Below are positions 1 to 8,565 of a stretch of 64,000 nucleotides of DNA, piece after piece. The stretch lies in contig NZ_JAALFC010000001.1 in assembly GCF_011058155.1 (NCBI RefSeq), positions 62,001 to 126,000 of the forward strand. Direction: 5' to 3'. The notes under the pieces are model-generated. The model saw only the letters and a program-made list of their open reading frames with translations. It did not search any database and had not been told where the DNA came from. This DNA comes from Litoribacterium kuwaitense (GTDB taxonomy: Bacteria > Bacillota > Bacilli > Bacillales > DSM-28697). Every line of letters starts with the position of its first letter. Position 1 is the stretch's first letter. Made by a program: the position numbers and the translations under genes.

Positions 1-342
1 CCGAACCCTTCCGTCCATCACGTTTTTTCTTATGATGAAGCAGAGCAGCGTTCAGGTGAATATGATGTTATCATTAATACAACTGCGGTTGGGATGAGTC
101 CAAATACAGCGGAACGACCCCTTGCTTTAACCAATGTTCGTCCTGGAACAGTCGTTAGTGATATCGTCTATAATCCTTTAAAAACAGCATTTTTAAAAAC
201 CGCAGAAGAAAAGCAGTGCCGTATACATGATGGTGTAGGTATGTTTGTCGGTCAAGGCGCATTAGCGTTCGAGCGATGGACGACACAAAAAGCACCGGTT
301 AAAGAAATGCGGGAAACTGTACTACAAGCATTGAAAAGGTGA
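1..342 (+). CDS. aroE: Shikimate dehydrogenase, C-terminal part (cut by window edge)
   Basis: This is the C-terminal ~113 residues of shikimate dehydrogenase, which reduces 3-dehydroshikimate to shikimate with NADPH in aromatic amino acid synthesis. The reading frame is open from base 1. It shows the family motif INTTAVGM followed by a conserved SDIVYNPLKT block and a C-terminal VGQGALAFERWT helix, all typical of the NADP-binding half of AroE. It heads the usual Bacillus cluster aroE-yqeI-nadD-yqeK-rsfS and is followed by yqeI after only four bases, so the genes are very probably co-transcribed. The N-terminal half and the start lie outside the window. Confidence 0.95.
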   Translation, partial: PNPSVHHVFSYDEAEQRSGEYDVIINTTAVGMSPNTAERPLALTNVRPGTVVSDIVYNPLKTAFLKTAEEKQCRIHDGVGMFVGQGALAFERWTTQKAPVKEMRETVLQALKR

Positions 343-346
343 TGAA

Positions 347-643
347 ATGAACTCTTTAACGAATAAGCAACGACGATATTTACGCAGTAAGGCGCACCAT
401 CTTCAATCTATTTTTCAAGTAGGTAAGCAAGGTGTCACAGATGAATTGGCGAAGCAGCTTTGTCTTGCATTAGAAGCAAGAGAATTAATCAAAATGAACG
501 TATTAAACAATGCAGAGGTCGATGCGAAGGAAGCGGCTGAGCTACTTGAGGAAAAAACAGGCGCTGAGGTTGTGCAAACGATTGGCAATGTTATCGTTCT
601 TTATAAAATGTCAGAGAAAAATCCAACGATTCAATTGCCATGA
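347..643 (+). CDS. yqeI: CRM-domain RNA-binding protein, YhbY/YqeI family
   Basis: A 98-residue protein consisting of a single CRM (YhbY) RNA-binding domain, a family associated with 50S ribosomal subunit assembly. The N-terminal LTNKQRRYLRSKAHHL and the following FQVGKQGVT carry the family's signature, including the conserved G-K-x-G turn. The ATG follows AAAAGGTGATGA, a good ribosome binding site that overlaps the aroE stop. The gene ends in a 4-bp ATGA overlap with nadD, so the two are translationally coupled. Order and length match B. subtilis yqeI. Confidence 0.95.
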   Translation: MNSLTNKQRRYLRSKAHHLQSIFQVGKQGVTDELAKQLCLALEARELIKMNVLNNAEVDAKEAAELLEEKTGAEVVQTIGNVIVLYKMSEKNPTIQLP

Positions 644-1218
644 AACACATCGGGCTGTTTGGCGGAACCTTTGACCCGCCGCATATTGGTCATTTGATGA
701 TTGCACAGGAAGTTCAGGTGGCATGTCAGCTCGATGAAATTTGGTTCATTCCCGCCCGAAAACCACCTCATAAACAACATAAGGAAACAACAGAGGGAAA
801 GCACCGTTTACGGATGATTGAGCTGGCTACAAAGCATAATCCGCTTTTTAATGTTAATGAAATTGAGTTTGAACATGATCTCTCATATACAGTAGACACA
901 GTGACTATGCTCCAAGAAAAATGGCCGGAATATACGTTTTCCTTTATCATCGGTGCAGATATGGTTGAAGGGCTAGCAAAGTGGAAGGACATTGATCGAT
1001 TGATAAGTAAAGTTCAATTCATCGTCGCAAAGCGTCCAGGATACTGTTTACGGAGCGTGTACCCATTGAAGGAAGTAGACACTCCGGAGATTGCGTTATC
1101 ATCCACCTGGCTAAGAAAGCGTTTGGGAACGAAAAAACCAGTGAAATATATGCTTTGCGAAGAAGTTTTGTCTTACATTAAGGAGCATGATTTATATGTA
1201 CAGCTTAAAGAAGGCTGA
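640..1218 (+). CDS. nadD: Nicotinate-nucleotide adenylyltransferase
   Basis: This 192-residue cytosolic enzyme transfers AMP from ATP to nicotinate mononucleotide, giving deamido-NAD in NAD synthesis. The N-terminus has the nucleotidyltransferase motif GGTFDPPHIGHL (residues ~8-19), and the C-terminal half has the SSTWLRKR block (the family's ISSTxIR motif). The length matches bacterial NadD. The start overlaps the yqeI stop, and the 3' end overlaps yqeK by 23 bp, so the three genes form one tight operon. Confidence 0.97.
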   Translation: MKHIGLFGGTFDPPHIGHLMIAQEVQVACQLDEIWFIPARKPPHKQHKETTEGKHRLRMIELATKHNPLFNVNEIEFEHDLSYTVDTVTMLQEKWPEYTFSFIIGADMVEGLAKWKDIDRLISKVQFIVAKRPGYCLRSVYPLKEVDTPEIALSSTWLRKRLGTKKPVKYMLCEEVLSYIKEHDLYVQLKEG

Positions 1219-1795
1219 GGATTATGTAACGCCAAAATTGACGGAGGCCAGAAAAAACCATACGCTTGGCGTAGTGGAAGCAGCTGTCGAATTGGCGAAG
1301 CGTTATGGAGCTGATGAAGACAAAGCAGCATTGGCAGCGATGCTGCATGATGTAGCAAAGTGTCTGCCTCCTGAGGAACAAAAGGAATATTTACAAGCGA
1401 AAGGGATAGGGCATGACCTTCTTCAGTTTCACCACAATACTTGGCATGCGGTCGTTGGTGCTCATATGGTTTTCGTTGAGTTAGGTATTGATGATGAAGA
1501 TATTATACATGCTATTCGGTATCATACGACTGGGCGCGCAGGTATGAGTTTGCTGGAAAAAATTATTTTTATAGCTGATTATATTGAGCCAAACCGTCGC
1601 TTTGAAGGAGTGGACGGCGTAAGAGATTTAGCGGAACAGTCATTGGATGCTGCTATTATCCAAGCGTTATCCAATACGATTGGCTATTTAGTGAATGCAA
1701 ACCAAACGGTGGCACCAGATTCATTTTTAGCATATAACGATACAATTTTACAGAGAAAATGGCGGGTTGAAGTGACTTCGAAAAGACAATCATAA
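1196..1795 (+). CDS. yqeK: HD-domain hydrolase YqeK (Ap4A hydrolase family)
   Basis: A ~199-residue HD-domain protein. The family hydrolyses diadenosine tetraphosphate symmetrically and is nearly always next to nadD, as here. The metal-binding HD pattern is visible as an early His (HTLGV), the MLHDVAK motif and a later IRYHTTG segment. I chose the ATG at 1196 because AAGGAG at 1180-1185 is ten bases upstream; the in-frame ATG at 1187 lies only one base after that site. The gene begins inside the end of nadD. Confidence 0.92.
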   Translation: MYSLKKAEDYVTPKLTEARKNHTLGVVEAAVELAKRYGADEDKAALAAMLHDVAKCLPPEEQKEYLQAKGIGHDLLQFHHNTWHAVVGAHMVFVELGIDDEDIIHAIRYHTTGRAGMSLLEKIIFIADYIEPNRRFEGVDGVRDLAEQSLDAAIIQALSNTIGYLVNANQTVAPDSFLAYNDTILQRKWRVEVTSKRQS

Positions 1796-1820
1796 TTGAA
1801 AACGAAAGGGGAATTGCTTT

Positions 1821-2207
1821 TTGACCGATACACAACTCTTAAAAATGCCTGTACAAGCTGCTGATGATAAGAAAGCCCATGAGATTGTTGTCTTAGACAT
1901 GCAAGGAATATCACTTGTTGCTGACTATTTTCTTATCTGTCATGGTAATTCAGAAAAGCAGGTTCAGGCAATTGCAACAGCGATCAAAGATAAAGCAAAC
2001 GAGCAAGGGATAGGTATTCAGCGAATGGAAGGCTATGAGCACGCACGCTGGGTTCTTGTCGATCTTGGAGGTGTTGTTTGTCATATTTTCCATCACGAAG
2101 AACGGCATCATTATCAATTGGAAAAGCTTTGGGGCGATGCTACCTATGTAAATATTGACGAATTTTTAACACCTTCGTCTGCTGCATCTTCATATATATC
2201 CAGGTGA
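1821..2207 (+). CDS. rsfS: Ribosomal silencing factor RsfS
   Basis: A 128-residue member of the RsfS/Iojap/DUF143 family. It binds ribosomal protein L14 on the 50S subunit and blocks subunit joining during starvation. Conserved stretches include VVLDMQGISLVADYFLIC, the HARWVLVDLGGVVCHIF core and a C-terminal YQLEKLWGDA. The start is TTG, preceded by AAAGGGGAATT. The C-terminus continues to SYISR just before yqeM. Position after yqeK matches B. subtilis. Confidence 0.95.
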   Translation: MTDTQLLKMPVQAADDKKAHEIVVLDMQGISLVADYFLICHGNSEKQVQAIATAIKDKANEQGIGIQRMEGYEHARWVLVDLGGVVCHIFHHEERHHYQLEKLWGDATYVNIDEFLTPSSAASSYISR

Positions 2208-2214
2208 TTAAACG

Positions 2215-2952
2215 ATGAGTTATAGTGAATTTGCGTACGTATATGACGCGTTAATGATCGATGCTCCTTATGATGAGTGGCTTGCTCTCGTGCGAGAGGA
2301 ATGTCATGAGAAGAACCTTCGTGATCAACACATCTTGGATATCGCATGTGGAACCGGCGTTTTTGCTGAACGATTAATTCGTGAAGGCTTTAACGTGACC
2401 GGAGTTGATCAATCTGAGGAAATGCTTACAGTTGCTAAACGCCGCCTTCCGCAATCTCTTTTTATTTGTCAAGATATGCGAGCGCTTGATGTAGGTCAGG
2501 CGTACGATGGAATCACGATTTTGTGTGACTCACTTAATTATTTACTGTCCATTGAAGAATGGGAGCAAACCCTTGTGGCCGCTTTTAACCACTTAAAACC
2601 TGAGGGATGGTTGATCTTTGATGTCCATGCCACACAAAAAATAGAGAGCTTTATTCATGATGGGACTTACGCTCTTGCTGAAGACGACATTTCATATATT
2701 TGGCATTCCTTTGAGGGGAGCGAGCCTCTTAGTGTCTCGCATGAACTATCTATTTTTGTTCAGGATGAGCAGGATGAATGCAAATATCATCGTTTTGATG
2801 AGGTCCATGAGCAAAGAACATTTGAGTATGCGGAAATTGAAGGTGTCGTTTATTCATCTGGCTTTAAAATTACAAAAAGACTTACTGATTTCGAGGCAAA
2901 TAAGTCAATTGATGAAGGGGAGCGGTGGATTTTTTGCTGTCAAAAGCGGTAA
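2215..2952 (+). CDS. yqeM: SAM-dependent methyltransferase YqeM
   Basis: A 245-residue class I methyltransferase, substrate unknown. The SAM-binding glycine motif is ILDIACGTGVFAERL (residues ~40-54), followed by an acidic VTGVDQSEEML strand and QDMRAL, all in the expected order for a Rossmann-type methyltransferase. It lies seven bases after rsfS, the same place as in B. subtilis, and is probably the last gene of the aroE-yqeM operon. Its role in this cluster (ribosome or nucleotide metabolism) is inferred only from neighbours. Confidence 0.9.
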   Translation: MSYSEFAYVYDALMIDAPYDEWLALVREECHEKNLRDQHILDIACGTGVFAERLIREGFNVTGVDQSEEMLTVAKRRLPQSLFICQDMRALDVGQAYDGITILCDSLNYLLSIEEWEQTLVAAFNHLKPEGWLIFDVHATQKIESFIHDGTYALAEDDISYIWHSFEGSEPLSVSHELSIFVQDEQDECKYHRFDEVHEQRTFEYAEIEGVVYSSGFKITKRLTDFEANKSIDEGERWIFCCQKR

Positions 2953-2994
2953 ATAATGCTCCTTACATGTAAAGGTTTCATGAAGGAAATGAAG

Positions 2995-3027
2995 AGGGCG
3001 TCTTGTGTTCCACAGGGCGCCCTTTAC
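2995..3027 (+). terminator. Weak hairpin after yqeM
   Basis: AGGGCG (2995-3000) can pair with CGCCCT (3018-3023), followed by TTTACT. The stem is only six pairs and the T-tract is short, so termination here is uncertain. It would separate yqeM from the converging comER. Confidence 0.35.
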
Positions 3028-3131
3028 TACGATTGCTTATTCGAATAGACAGTGTCGTGGATAACAGTCGATTTTTTCAGAATGTTGAAGGATTTTCTGT
3101 TAACGTGACGAATGATATAGAGCAAGCCCAC

Positions 3132-3952
3132 TCATTTCACTTTTTGCTGTTCAATATGCTTCCTTTCTTGATTGTATTTTTCATGTGTTCGTCTGAACAT
3201 ATGATGAAACATCTCTCCAACACCTTCCTCTAATGCTTCTAACCCAACGCCAGTAATCCCACCTTGCACGGTCACCTTTTCCTGAAGTGTCTCTAACGTA
3301 TACACATTCTCTTCAAGTAACTTCCCCATACCGATCAGCATTCCACTCGATAGCGCTACGGCTTCTTCTTTAGAAATGGACGTTGTATCAACGGCGGCAT
3401 CATTCATTTTTTGGAGCAGAAAGCTGATAAATGCTGGTCCGCAGCATGCAATGTCAGACGCGACCCGGGTAATATCATCGTTGATTTGCATTGGCTGAGA
3501 AATCGTTTGTTGCAGGCGCAGAAGCTTTTCCTTTGCTGCTTCAGTGCACGACTTTCCAAAGGTAACGAGTGAAAGCCCAGACCGTGCGCGATTTGTAATA
3601 CTCGGAATAACACGTGCAACGTGACACGACACAATTGATTCAATTTCCTCTGTTGTGACTGGACTTGTAATCGAAACTAAAATTGAATTATTCCTTAGTG
3701 CAGGTTTAATGCTTTGAATGACAGGAATAATATCTAACGGCTTAACACAAATAAAATGAATATCTGTTTTTCTTACAGTATCAATTGCCTGAGATTCAAC
3801 GTGAATCCCGCGTATCCGTTCCTTTAACCGAAGCGCTTTTCGGGAGTTCGATTATAGACGTGTACATCCTCTGGCCAGACGGCGTTTCCCTCGACAAAAG
3901 CTTGCACAAGGGCACTTCCCATATTTCCTGTACCTATAAATCCTAGCTTCAT
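3132..3952 (-). pseudogene. comER: ComER, pyrroline-5-carboxylate reductase family, frameshifted
   Basis: A NADP-binding protein of the ProC family that B. subtilis carries divergently from comEA; there it is linked to sporulation and biofilm control. The start MKLGFIGTGNMG at 3952 has a GGAGGGG site and the Rossmann GxGxxG motif. The frame breaks after NRTPEK at the TTTT run 3837-3840 (plus strand). One extra base there continues as ALRLKERIRG and leads into HFICVKPLDI and the long C-terminal part ending at 3132. The restored product is 273 residues, the B. subtilis length. So a single base is missing, by assembly error or mutation. Confidence 0.88.
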
Positions 3953-4060
3953 CGCAGCCCCTCCTCTTTTACGACGACTCTCACATTCCGATGCGGCGCT
4001 TACACAATCACCATATGCGTTTTGCTCGTCAACTATACATGATTGAGGTGATCGATCGAC

Positions 4061-4675
4061 GTGAACTTGCAAAGAAAGCACATGACGTGGGTCGTGTGTC
4101 TTATTGTAGTCTTATTAGGCGTGATTTGGTTTAAAACAAACAGTGCTATTCCGGTAACGCCATCTAGCCCTTTTTTAGAGGAAGATCAACAAAACGCACA
4201 AGCAGAAAAAGCTGCAAACGAACAAGGTCACTCAGGCTCCCGTGTCTATGTAGATATAAAAGGGGGTGTGGTGGAGCCAGGTGTTTACGTCATGTCAGCG
4301 GACCAGCGTGTAAAAGATGCCATTGAGATGGCAGGTGGTTTAACTAGCAATGCTGATACGAGCACATTGAATCTTGCGATGCGTCTTCAGGACGAACATG
4401 TCGTCGTTGTCCCTGTAAAACTAAGCCAGGAAGGCCAAGCCTCTCAACCTGAGGTACAAAGCTATGATCCTGTTTTAAACGAGCTAAACACGTCTGATCA
4501 GGCAACAATTGAGTCATGGCCTGGGATTGGGCCTAAAAAAGCAGGTGCGATCTTACAGTATCGAGAAAAGAATGGCTCTTTTCATACGACGGAGGAACTA
4601 TTAGAGGTGGATGGCATTGGGGAGGTAACGTTTGAAAAAATCATCCGACATTTGGAAGGCGACTCAGCCCCTTGA
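4061..4675 (+). CDS. comEA: Competence DNA receptor ComEA
   Basis: A 204-residue membrane-anchored double-stranded DNA receptor for transformation. Residues ~8-26 form one transmembrane helix, leaving the rest outside. A SLBB-type domain follows (VYVDIKGGVVEPGVY, ~63-77, then VKDAIEMAGGL). The C-terminus is a pair of helix-hairpin-helix motifs (WPGIGPKKAGAILQYR and LLEVDGIGEVTFEKI) that bind DNA. The start is GTG, ten bases after GAGGTG. It is followed directly by comEC with overlap; comEB, which lies between them in B. subtilis, is missing. Confidence 0.95.
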   Translation: MNLQRKHMTWVVCLIVVLLGVIWFKTNSAIPVTPSSPFLEEDQQNAQAEKAANEQGHSGSRVYVDIKGGVVEPGVYVMSADQRVKDAIEMAGGLTSNADTSTLNLAMRLQDEHVVVVPVKLSQEGQASQPEVQSYDPVLNELNTSDQATIESWPGIGPKKAGAILQYREKNGSFHTTEELLEVDGIGEVTFEKIIRHLEGDSAP

Positions 4676-6903
4676 TGCCTTTATTAGGGTTTGTTGTGCT
4701 CTTAAGCACGTGGTGGGCGTTGGAGGGATTTTCTACCGGGTGGTTTATTACTGGATGTGTTTTTATTTCTGCCTTCTACGTGCAATGGAAGCGAACGATG
4801 TTCAAAAGAAACCTATGCTTAGCCGTGGCTTTTGTTGCTGTCGCTTTTGCAGGGTGGGCTTATATCGTAGATGAAAGCAACCAGACAATCATCGAACCAG
4901 ACGTTCAGAAGCTGACAGGTGTAGTGGTTTCTGATGTTCAGGAAAAGAATGACAACGTTCGATTTGTTCTAAAAAGTGAGGAATTTGCTGAACGTGTACA
5001 AGTTGTATTAAATCAAACGAATGCTCGTGTCATTCAAAGAGGCGAGCAGTGTACGGTGCGCGGGACTCTCAGACAGCCAATGCCGAGAACAGTACCTAAT
5101 GCATTCGATTATAAAACCTATTTATATGACCAAAAAATACATTGGGAATTCATATCTGATGAAATGCCACTCTGTGAGCCACCACCCTATTTGTCAGTTT
5201 CCTGGCTTTTTTATCAGCTTCGTGAAAAGGGGATGAGGCATCTAGAAGAGCATGTTCCGGCTCGATTTTATCCGTATGCAAAAGCGCTTTTGTATGGTGA
5301 TCGATCATCGCTATCTCCTGAAATCCAGCAAATGTACAACCGTTATAGTATTAGTCATTTGTTGTCCATTTCAGGACTCCATGTGGGAGTGATGAGCGCA
5401 CTGTTTTTTATAAGTTTAACGTTGTTCTTGACGAGGGAAACAAGCCTCAAATGGTTACTGTTTATCTTGCCTGTTTATGCATTTTTCACTGGTGCCGAGC
5501 CCCCGGTTATTCGAGCGGTTTTAAAAGCAGAGATCGTTATCTTATGGCTACTATTTTTTCGAAAACGGTTAACTAGTGTGGATGGTGTAACCATTGCTTT
5601 TCTTGCTATGGTTTTGTGGAATCCATATATGATTAAAGATGTTGCCTTTCAATTATCCTTCACAGTCACTTACAGCCTTCTTTTTTCTCTCCCTCTGTTA
5701 AAGAAGCTGCCCTCCCATTGGGCTTTACAGTCGTTCGCGATTGCTACTATAGCTCAATTATCAGGATTACCTATTTTATTATTTCATTTTTATGAAATTT
5801 CTCTTTTGAGTCCTTTGTGGAATATATTGTTTGTCCCGCTATATACGGTCGTCATGTTACCAGCAAGTGTCATTATTTTTTTTGTAAGCTTTCTTCCGCT
5901 GCCGCTTTCTTTGTGGCTGGCTCAGGCAGCTTTGTATATCATTGACTTGGCTCATGGCTTGTTGCAGATGGGAGATGTCCTCTACGACGGTGTCTTGTTG
6001 TTTGGTAAACCACCTCTTTGGCTTGCGGTCATAGAGTTTTTTGCGGTAACGTATGCTTTTCAAGCTATAGAGCGATATGGTTTTGTTAGAAGAGGATTGC
6101 TATATAGTGCCCCTTTAATCATTTTATTAACTGTACACTATTTTCAATGGGAGTTATCTGCAAATGGCCGGGTTGCTATCCTCGATGTTGGTCAAGGGGA
6201 CAGTATTGTCATTGAGCTTCCTTATCGACAAGGAGTTCTTTTGATTGATGCTGGTGGAAGTTTTTCAGAGACGTTCGATCCCGGGGAGCAAATTGTTGTT
6301 CCTTATTTAAGAAGCCGGGGAATACGTCAGCTTGATGCTGCAATCCTGTCTCATAGTGATTTAGATCATGCAGGGGGCATGAAGGCGATTTTACAGCAAA
6401 TTAGTACAAAGCAACTCATTATTCCTCAAGGGAAAAGTGAGGAAGGCGAGTTAATCGAGATGCTAAAAAAAGAAGCGACAGCTCAGCAGGCAATCGTAAC
6501 AATCGTTGAAAAGAACAGAAGGTTTACCCATTTTGATACGGCGTTTTTACTCATACCGTCCAAGAACGAACATTTCAGTGAAAACAATCAATCGCTTGTT
6601 ATTAAAGCGGTTCTAGGAAACAGAACGTGGCTGTTTACAGGTGATATTGAGGAGGAAAGAGAAGAAGAACTGAAGGCACAGAATCTGAAAGCAGATGTTT
6701 TGAAAATTGCCCATCATGGTAGTCGTACATCATCATCCGCGTCTTTTCTTGAAGCCGTTTCTCCACAATGGGCAGTCATTTCTGCTGGGAGGAATAATCG
6801 ATTTAATCACCCGCATGAAGAAGTGTTAGAGCGGCTGAGACATCTAGGAATATCAGTGTGGAGGACAGACTTGCATGGAACCCTCATTTTTAATTTTAAT
6901 TAG
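4675..6903 (+). CDS. comEC: DNA channel ComEC/Rec2
   Basis: A 742-residue polytopic membrane protein forming the channel through which single-stranded DNA enters the cytoplasm. The order is typical: N-terminal membrane helices with an OB-like segment, the Competence domain with LLSISGLHVGVMSA (~residues 228-241), more membrane helices, and a C-terminal metallo-beta-lactamase-like domain starting near AILDVGQGDSIVIE with the metal motif SHSDLDHAGG (~560) and a later AHHGSRTSSS. I use the ATG at 4675, which overlaps the comEA stop; a TTG lies one codon earlier. It is slightly shorter than the B. subtilis protein. Confidence 0.95.
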   Translation: MPLLGFVVLLSTWWALEGFSTGWFITGCVFISAFYVQWKRTMFKRNLCLAVAFVAVAFAGWAYIVDESNQTIIEPDVQKLTGVVVSDVQEKNDNVRFVLKSEEFAERVQVVLNQTNARVIQRGEQCTVRGTLRQPMPRTVPNAFDYKTYLYDQKIHWEFISDEMPLCEPPPYLSVSWLFYQLREKGMRHLEEHVPARFYPYAKALLYGDRSSLSPEIQQMYNRYSISHLLSISGLHVGVMSALFFISLTLFLTRETSLKWLLFILPVYAFFTGAEPPVIRAVLKAEIVILWLLFFRKRLTSVDGVTIAFLAMVLWNPYMIKDVAFQLSFTVTYSLLFSLPLLKKLPSHWALQSFAIATIAQLSGLPILLFHFYEISLLSPLWNILFVPLYTVVMLPASVIIFFVSFLPLPLSLWLAQAALYIIDLAHGLLQMGDVLYDGVLLFGKPPLWLAVIEFFAVTYAFQAIERYGFVRRGLLYSAPLIILLTVHYFQWELSANGRVAILDVGQGDSIVIELPYRQGVLLIDAGGSFSETFDPGEQIVVPYLRSRGIRQLDAAILSHSDLDHAGGMKAILQQISTKQLIIPQGKSEEGELIEMLKKEATAQQAIVTIVEKNRRFTHFDTAFLLIPSKNEHFSENNQSLVIKAVLGNRTWLFTGDIEEEREEELKAQNLKADVLKIAHHGSRTSSSASFLEAVSPQWAVISAGRNNRFNHPHEEVLERLRHLGISVWRTDLHGTLIFNFN

Positions 6904-6975
6904 CAAGCACGCACCTTTTCATCATCATGACATACGATAAATCAGACATAAGGTTTTGATAGCGGTTTAAACAAT

Positions 6976-7003
6976 GAAAAAAGCAGCTTACGCTGCTTTT
7001 TTC
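6976..7003. terminator. Bidirectional terminator between comEC and yqzM
   Basis: GAAAAAAGCAGC and GCTGCTTTTTTC pair around TTAC. A-tract and T-tract on either side let it serve comEC on the plus strand and yqzM on the minus strand. Confidence 0.9.
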
Positions 7004-7009
7004 GCTCAC

Positions 7010-7144
7010 TTACGATCCAATGACGTCAACGAGAACTCCGATGAAGAAAATCAAAGAGAAAAATGCAAATGAAACTACAAATCCTACACCGGAGTCCACT
7101 GCATCATTTCGTTTCGTTTGAACATCTTTTTCAAATTCATTCAT
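7010..7144 (-). CDS. yqzM: Small membrane protein YqzM
   Basis: A 44-residue protein beginning MNEFEKDVQTKRNDA and ending in one membrane helix. The sequence closely follows the Bacillus YqzM family, which sits at exactly this spot between comEC and holA on the opposite strand. The start is fixed by TAAGGAGG eight bases upstream; the longer open frame to 7201 has no comparable site. Function is unknown. Confidence 0.9.
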   Translation of the reverse strand: MNEFEKDVQTKRNDAVDSGVGFVVSFAFFSLIFFIGVLVDVIGS

Positions 7145-7436
7145 TGAGGCAACCTCCTTAACGGTAGTATATAAGAAGTTCTCCTGAAAATCTATGCCCA
7201 ATCCTTTTTCTCCTCAATTGACAGGACTTAACACCCATAATCAAGTGAAGCGACGGTTATATTATAAGCACAGCTAGCTGTTGGCGTAATCATTCCCAAT
7301 GAAGTTTCCTAGGCCTTCATGTGGAATGTTTAAATAAAGGAAGGGGTGTTTACACGTCAAATATCCCTTCCGTATATCTAGATTTTTTCCATTCTACTGC
7401 TACGATAACAGTAGTTATTCATAGGACGTGATCATA
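7145..7436. other. Leader region of holA with three stacked inverted repeats
   Basis: No gene is visible. Three inverted repeats follow one another: CATTCC-ATGAAG arms at 7291-7304 and 7315-7328; GGAAGGG (7339-7345) with CCCTTCC (7365-7371), followed by a T-run; and CTACTG (7394-7399) with CAGTAG (7409-7414). A perfect 10-bp palindrome, CAGCTAGCTG, lies at 7271-7280 and recurs at 8486-8495 on the other side of holA. Confidence 0.6.
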
Positions 7437-8423
7437 TTGGCGAAGGCAAACGCAAATATTAATGTACTCTTTGGTGAAGAGTCATTTTTGTTAGACGAAT
7501 ACGAGGACGCAATTCTTCAAGCAACGATAGGAAATGATCCCTCTCCTTTTGACCTCTCCGTATTTGATCTAGAGGAGACCCCTATCCAGACAGCTCTTGA
7601 AGATGCTGAGACACTTCCACTGATGAATGAGCAAAAAGTAATATTGCTAAAGCATCCTTTTTTCTTAACGTCGCTTAAGCCAAAGGGGGCACCGGACCAT
7701 GATCTTGATGCTTTGACCCAATACATAAACAACCCTTCACCGTATACAGTTCTCATTTTCCGAGCTGGATATGCAAAGTTAGATGAACGTAAAAAGCTTG
7801 TTAAACAACTGAAGAAGCTCGGAACGATTAAGGAAGCATCTCCATTACGGGAAGACGAGCTTTATCAATGGATCGAGCAGACAGCAAAAAAAGAAGGTTC
7901 CCTCATCGATCCAGGAGCAAGGAACGCTTTGTTAAATCGCATTGGTCCTTCATTACGCATGCTTCGTGAGGAAATTAGAAAGCTGTCGTTATATGGTGGT
8001 GAGCAAATTAGCTTGGAAATGGTGGAAAACCTTGTCCCGCGTACACTTGACCAAAACTTGTTTGCTCTCATGGATGATTTGCTACAAAAAAACGCGACCG
8101 GTGCAATTCAACGTTATCATGATCTCTTACGACAAAAGGAAGAGCCGATCAAGCTATTGTTATTATTGGCAAGTCAAGCTCGGGCGATGTTACAAGTGAA
8201 TGAGCTGTTAAGAAAAGGATATGGACAAAGCCAAGTCGCTAAACGATTGAAAATGCACCCTTATCGTGTGAAAGTAATTTCAGGTCAATTAAAAAAAGCT
8301 CAGGCTGATTTTCCGTCAATGCTTAGTGATATGGGAAGATTAGATGTTCAGATGAAAACCGGAAAAATAGATAAAGTTCTTGGGTTGGAATTATTTTTAC
8401 TGAAATACACCGGAGCGGCGTGA
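7437..8423 (+). CDS. holA: DNA polymerase III delta subunit
   Basis: The delta subunit of the clamp loader that opens the DnaN sliding clamp (yqeN in B. subtilis). About 328 residues with the family layout: an N-terminal P-loop-like domain (NVLFGEESFLLDEY), a middle helical part with ERKKLVKQLKK, and a C-terminal collar domain with KLLLLLASQARAML and HPYRVKVI. I prefer TTG at 7437 because AGGACGTGATC ends a suitable distance upstream; the in-frame GTG at 7428 is part of that binding site. Neighbours agree with B. subtilis upstream, but rpsT, its usual next gene, is 9 kb away. Confidence 0.93.
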   Translation: MAKANANINVLFGEESFLLDEYEDAILQATIGNDPSPFDLSVFDLEETPIQTALEDAETLPLMNEQKVILLKHPFFLTSLKPKGAPDHDLDALTQYINNPSPYTVLIFRAGYAKLDERKKLVKQLKKLGTIKEASPLREDELYQWIEQTAKKEGSLIDPGARNALLNRIGPSLRMLREEIRKLSLYGGEQISLEMVENLVPRTLDQNLFALMDDLLQKNATGAIQRYHDLLRQKEEPIKLLLLLASQARAMLQVNELLRKGYGQSQVAKRLKMHPYRVKVISGQLKKAQADFPSMLSDMGRLDVQMKTGKIDKVLGLELFLLKYTGAA

Positions 8424-8431
8424 AGAGAGCG

Positions 8432-8455
8432 GAGGAGCAATTCTCCTTATTTTAT
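8432..8455 (+). terminator. Short terminator-like hairpin after holA
   Basis: AGGAG (8433-8437) and CTCCT (8443-8447) flank a CAATT loop, followed by TATTTTA. The stem is short and the call is tentative. Confidence 0.4.
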
Positions 8456-8462
8456 ACCTAAG

Positions 8463-8527
8463 GTTGAATGTTGCTGGACTGAGTACAGCTAGCTGCTGAT
8501 TTGCGAAGGCTGCGACTATCATTCAAC
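8463..8527. repeat. Inverted repeat before the PhzF gene
   Basis: GTTGAATG (8463-8470) is exactly complementary to CATTCAAC (8520-8527). The 49-base interior contains the palindrome CAGCTAGCTG also found before holA. Function unknown; it may fold as a leader hairpin for the downstream isomerase gene. Confidence 0.5.
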
Positions 8528-8565
8528 AAATGAGGCCAGTTGATTAAATAATTGGGGGAAATCAT

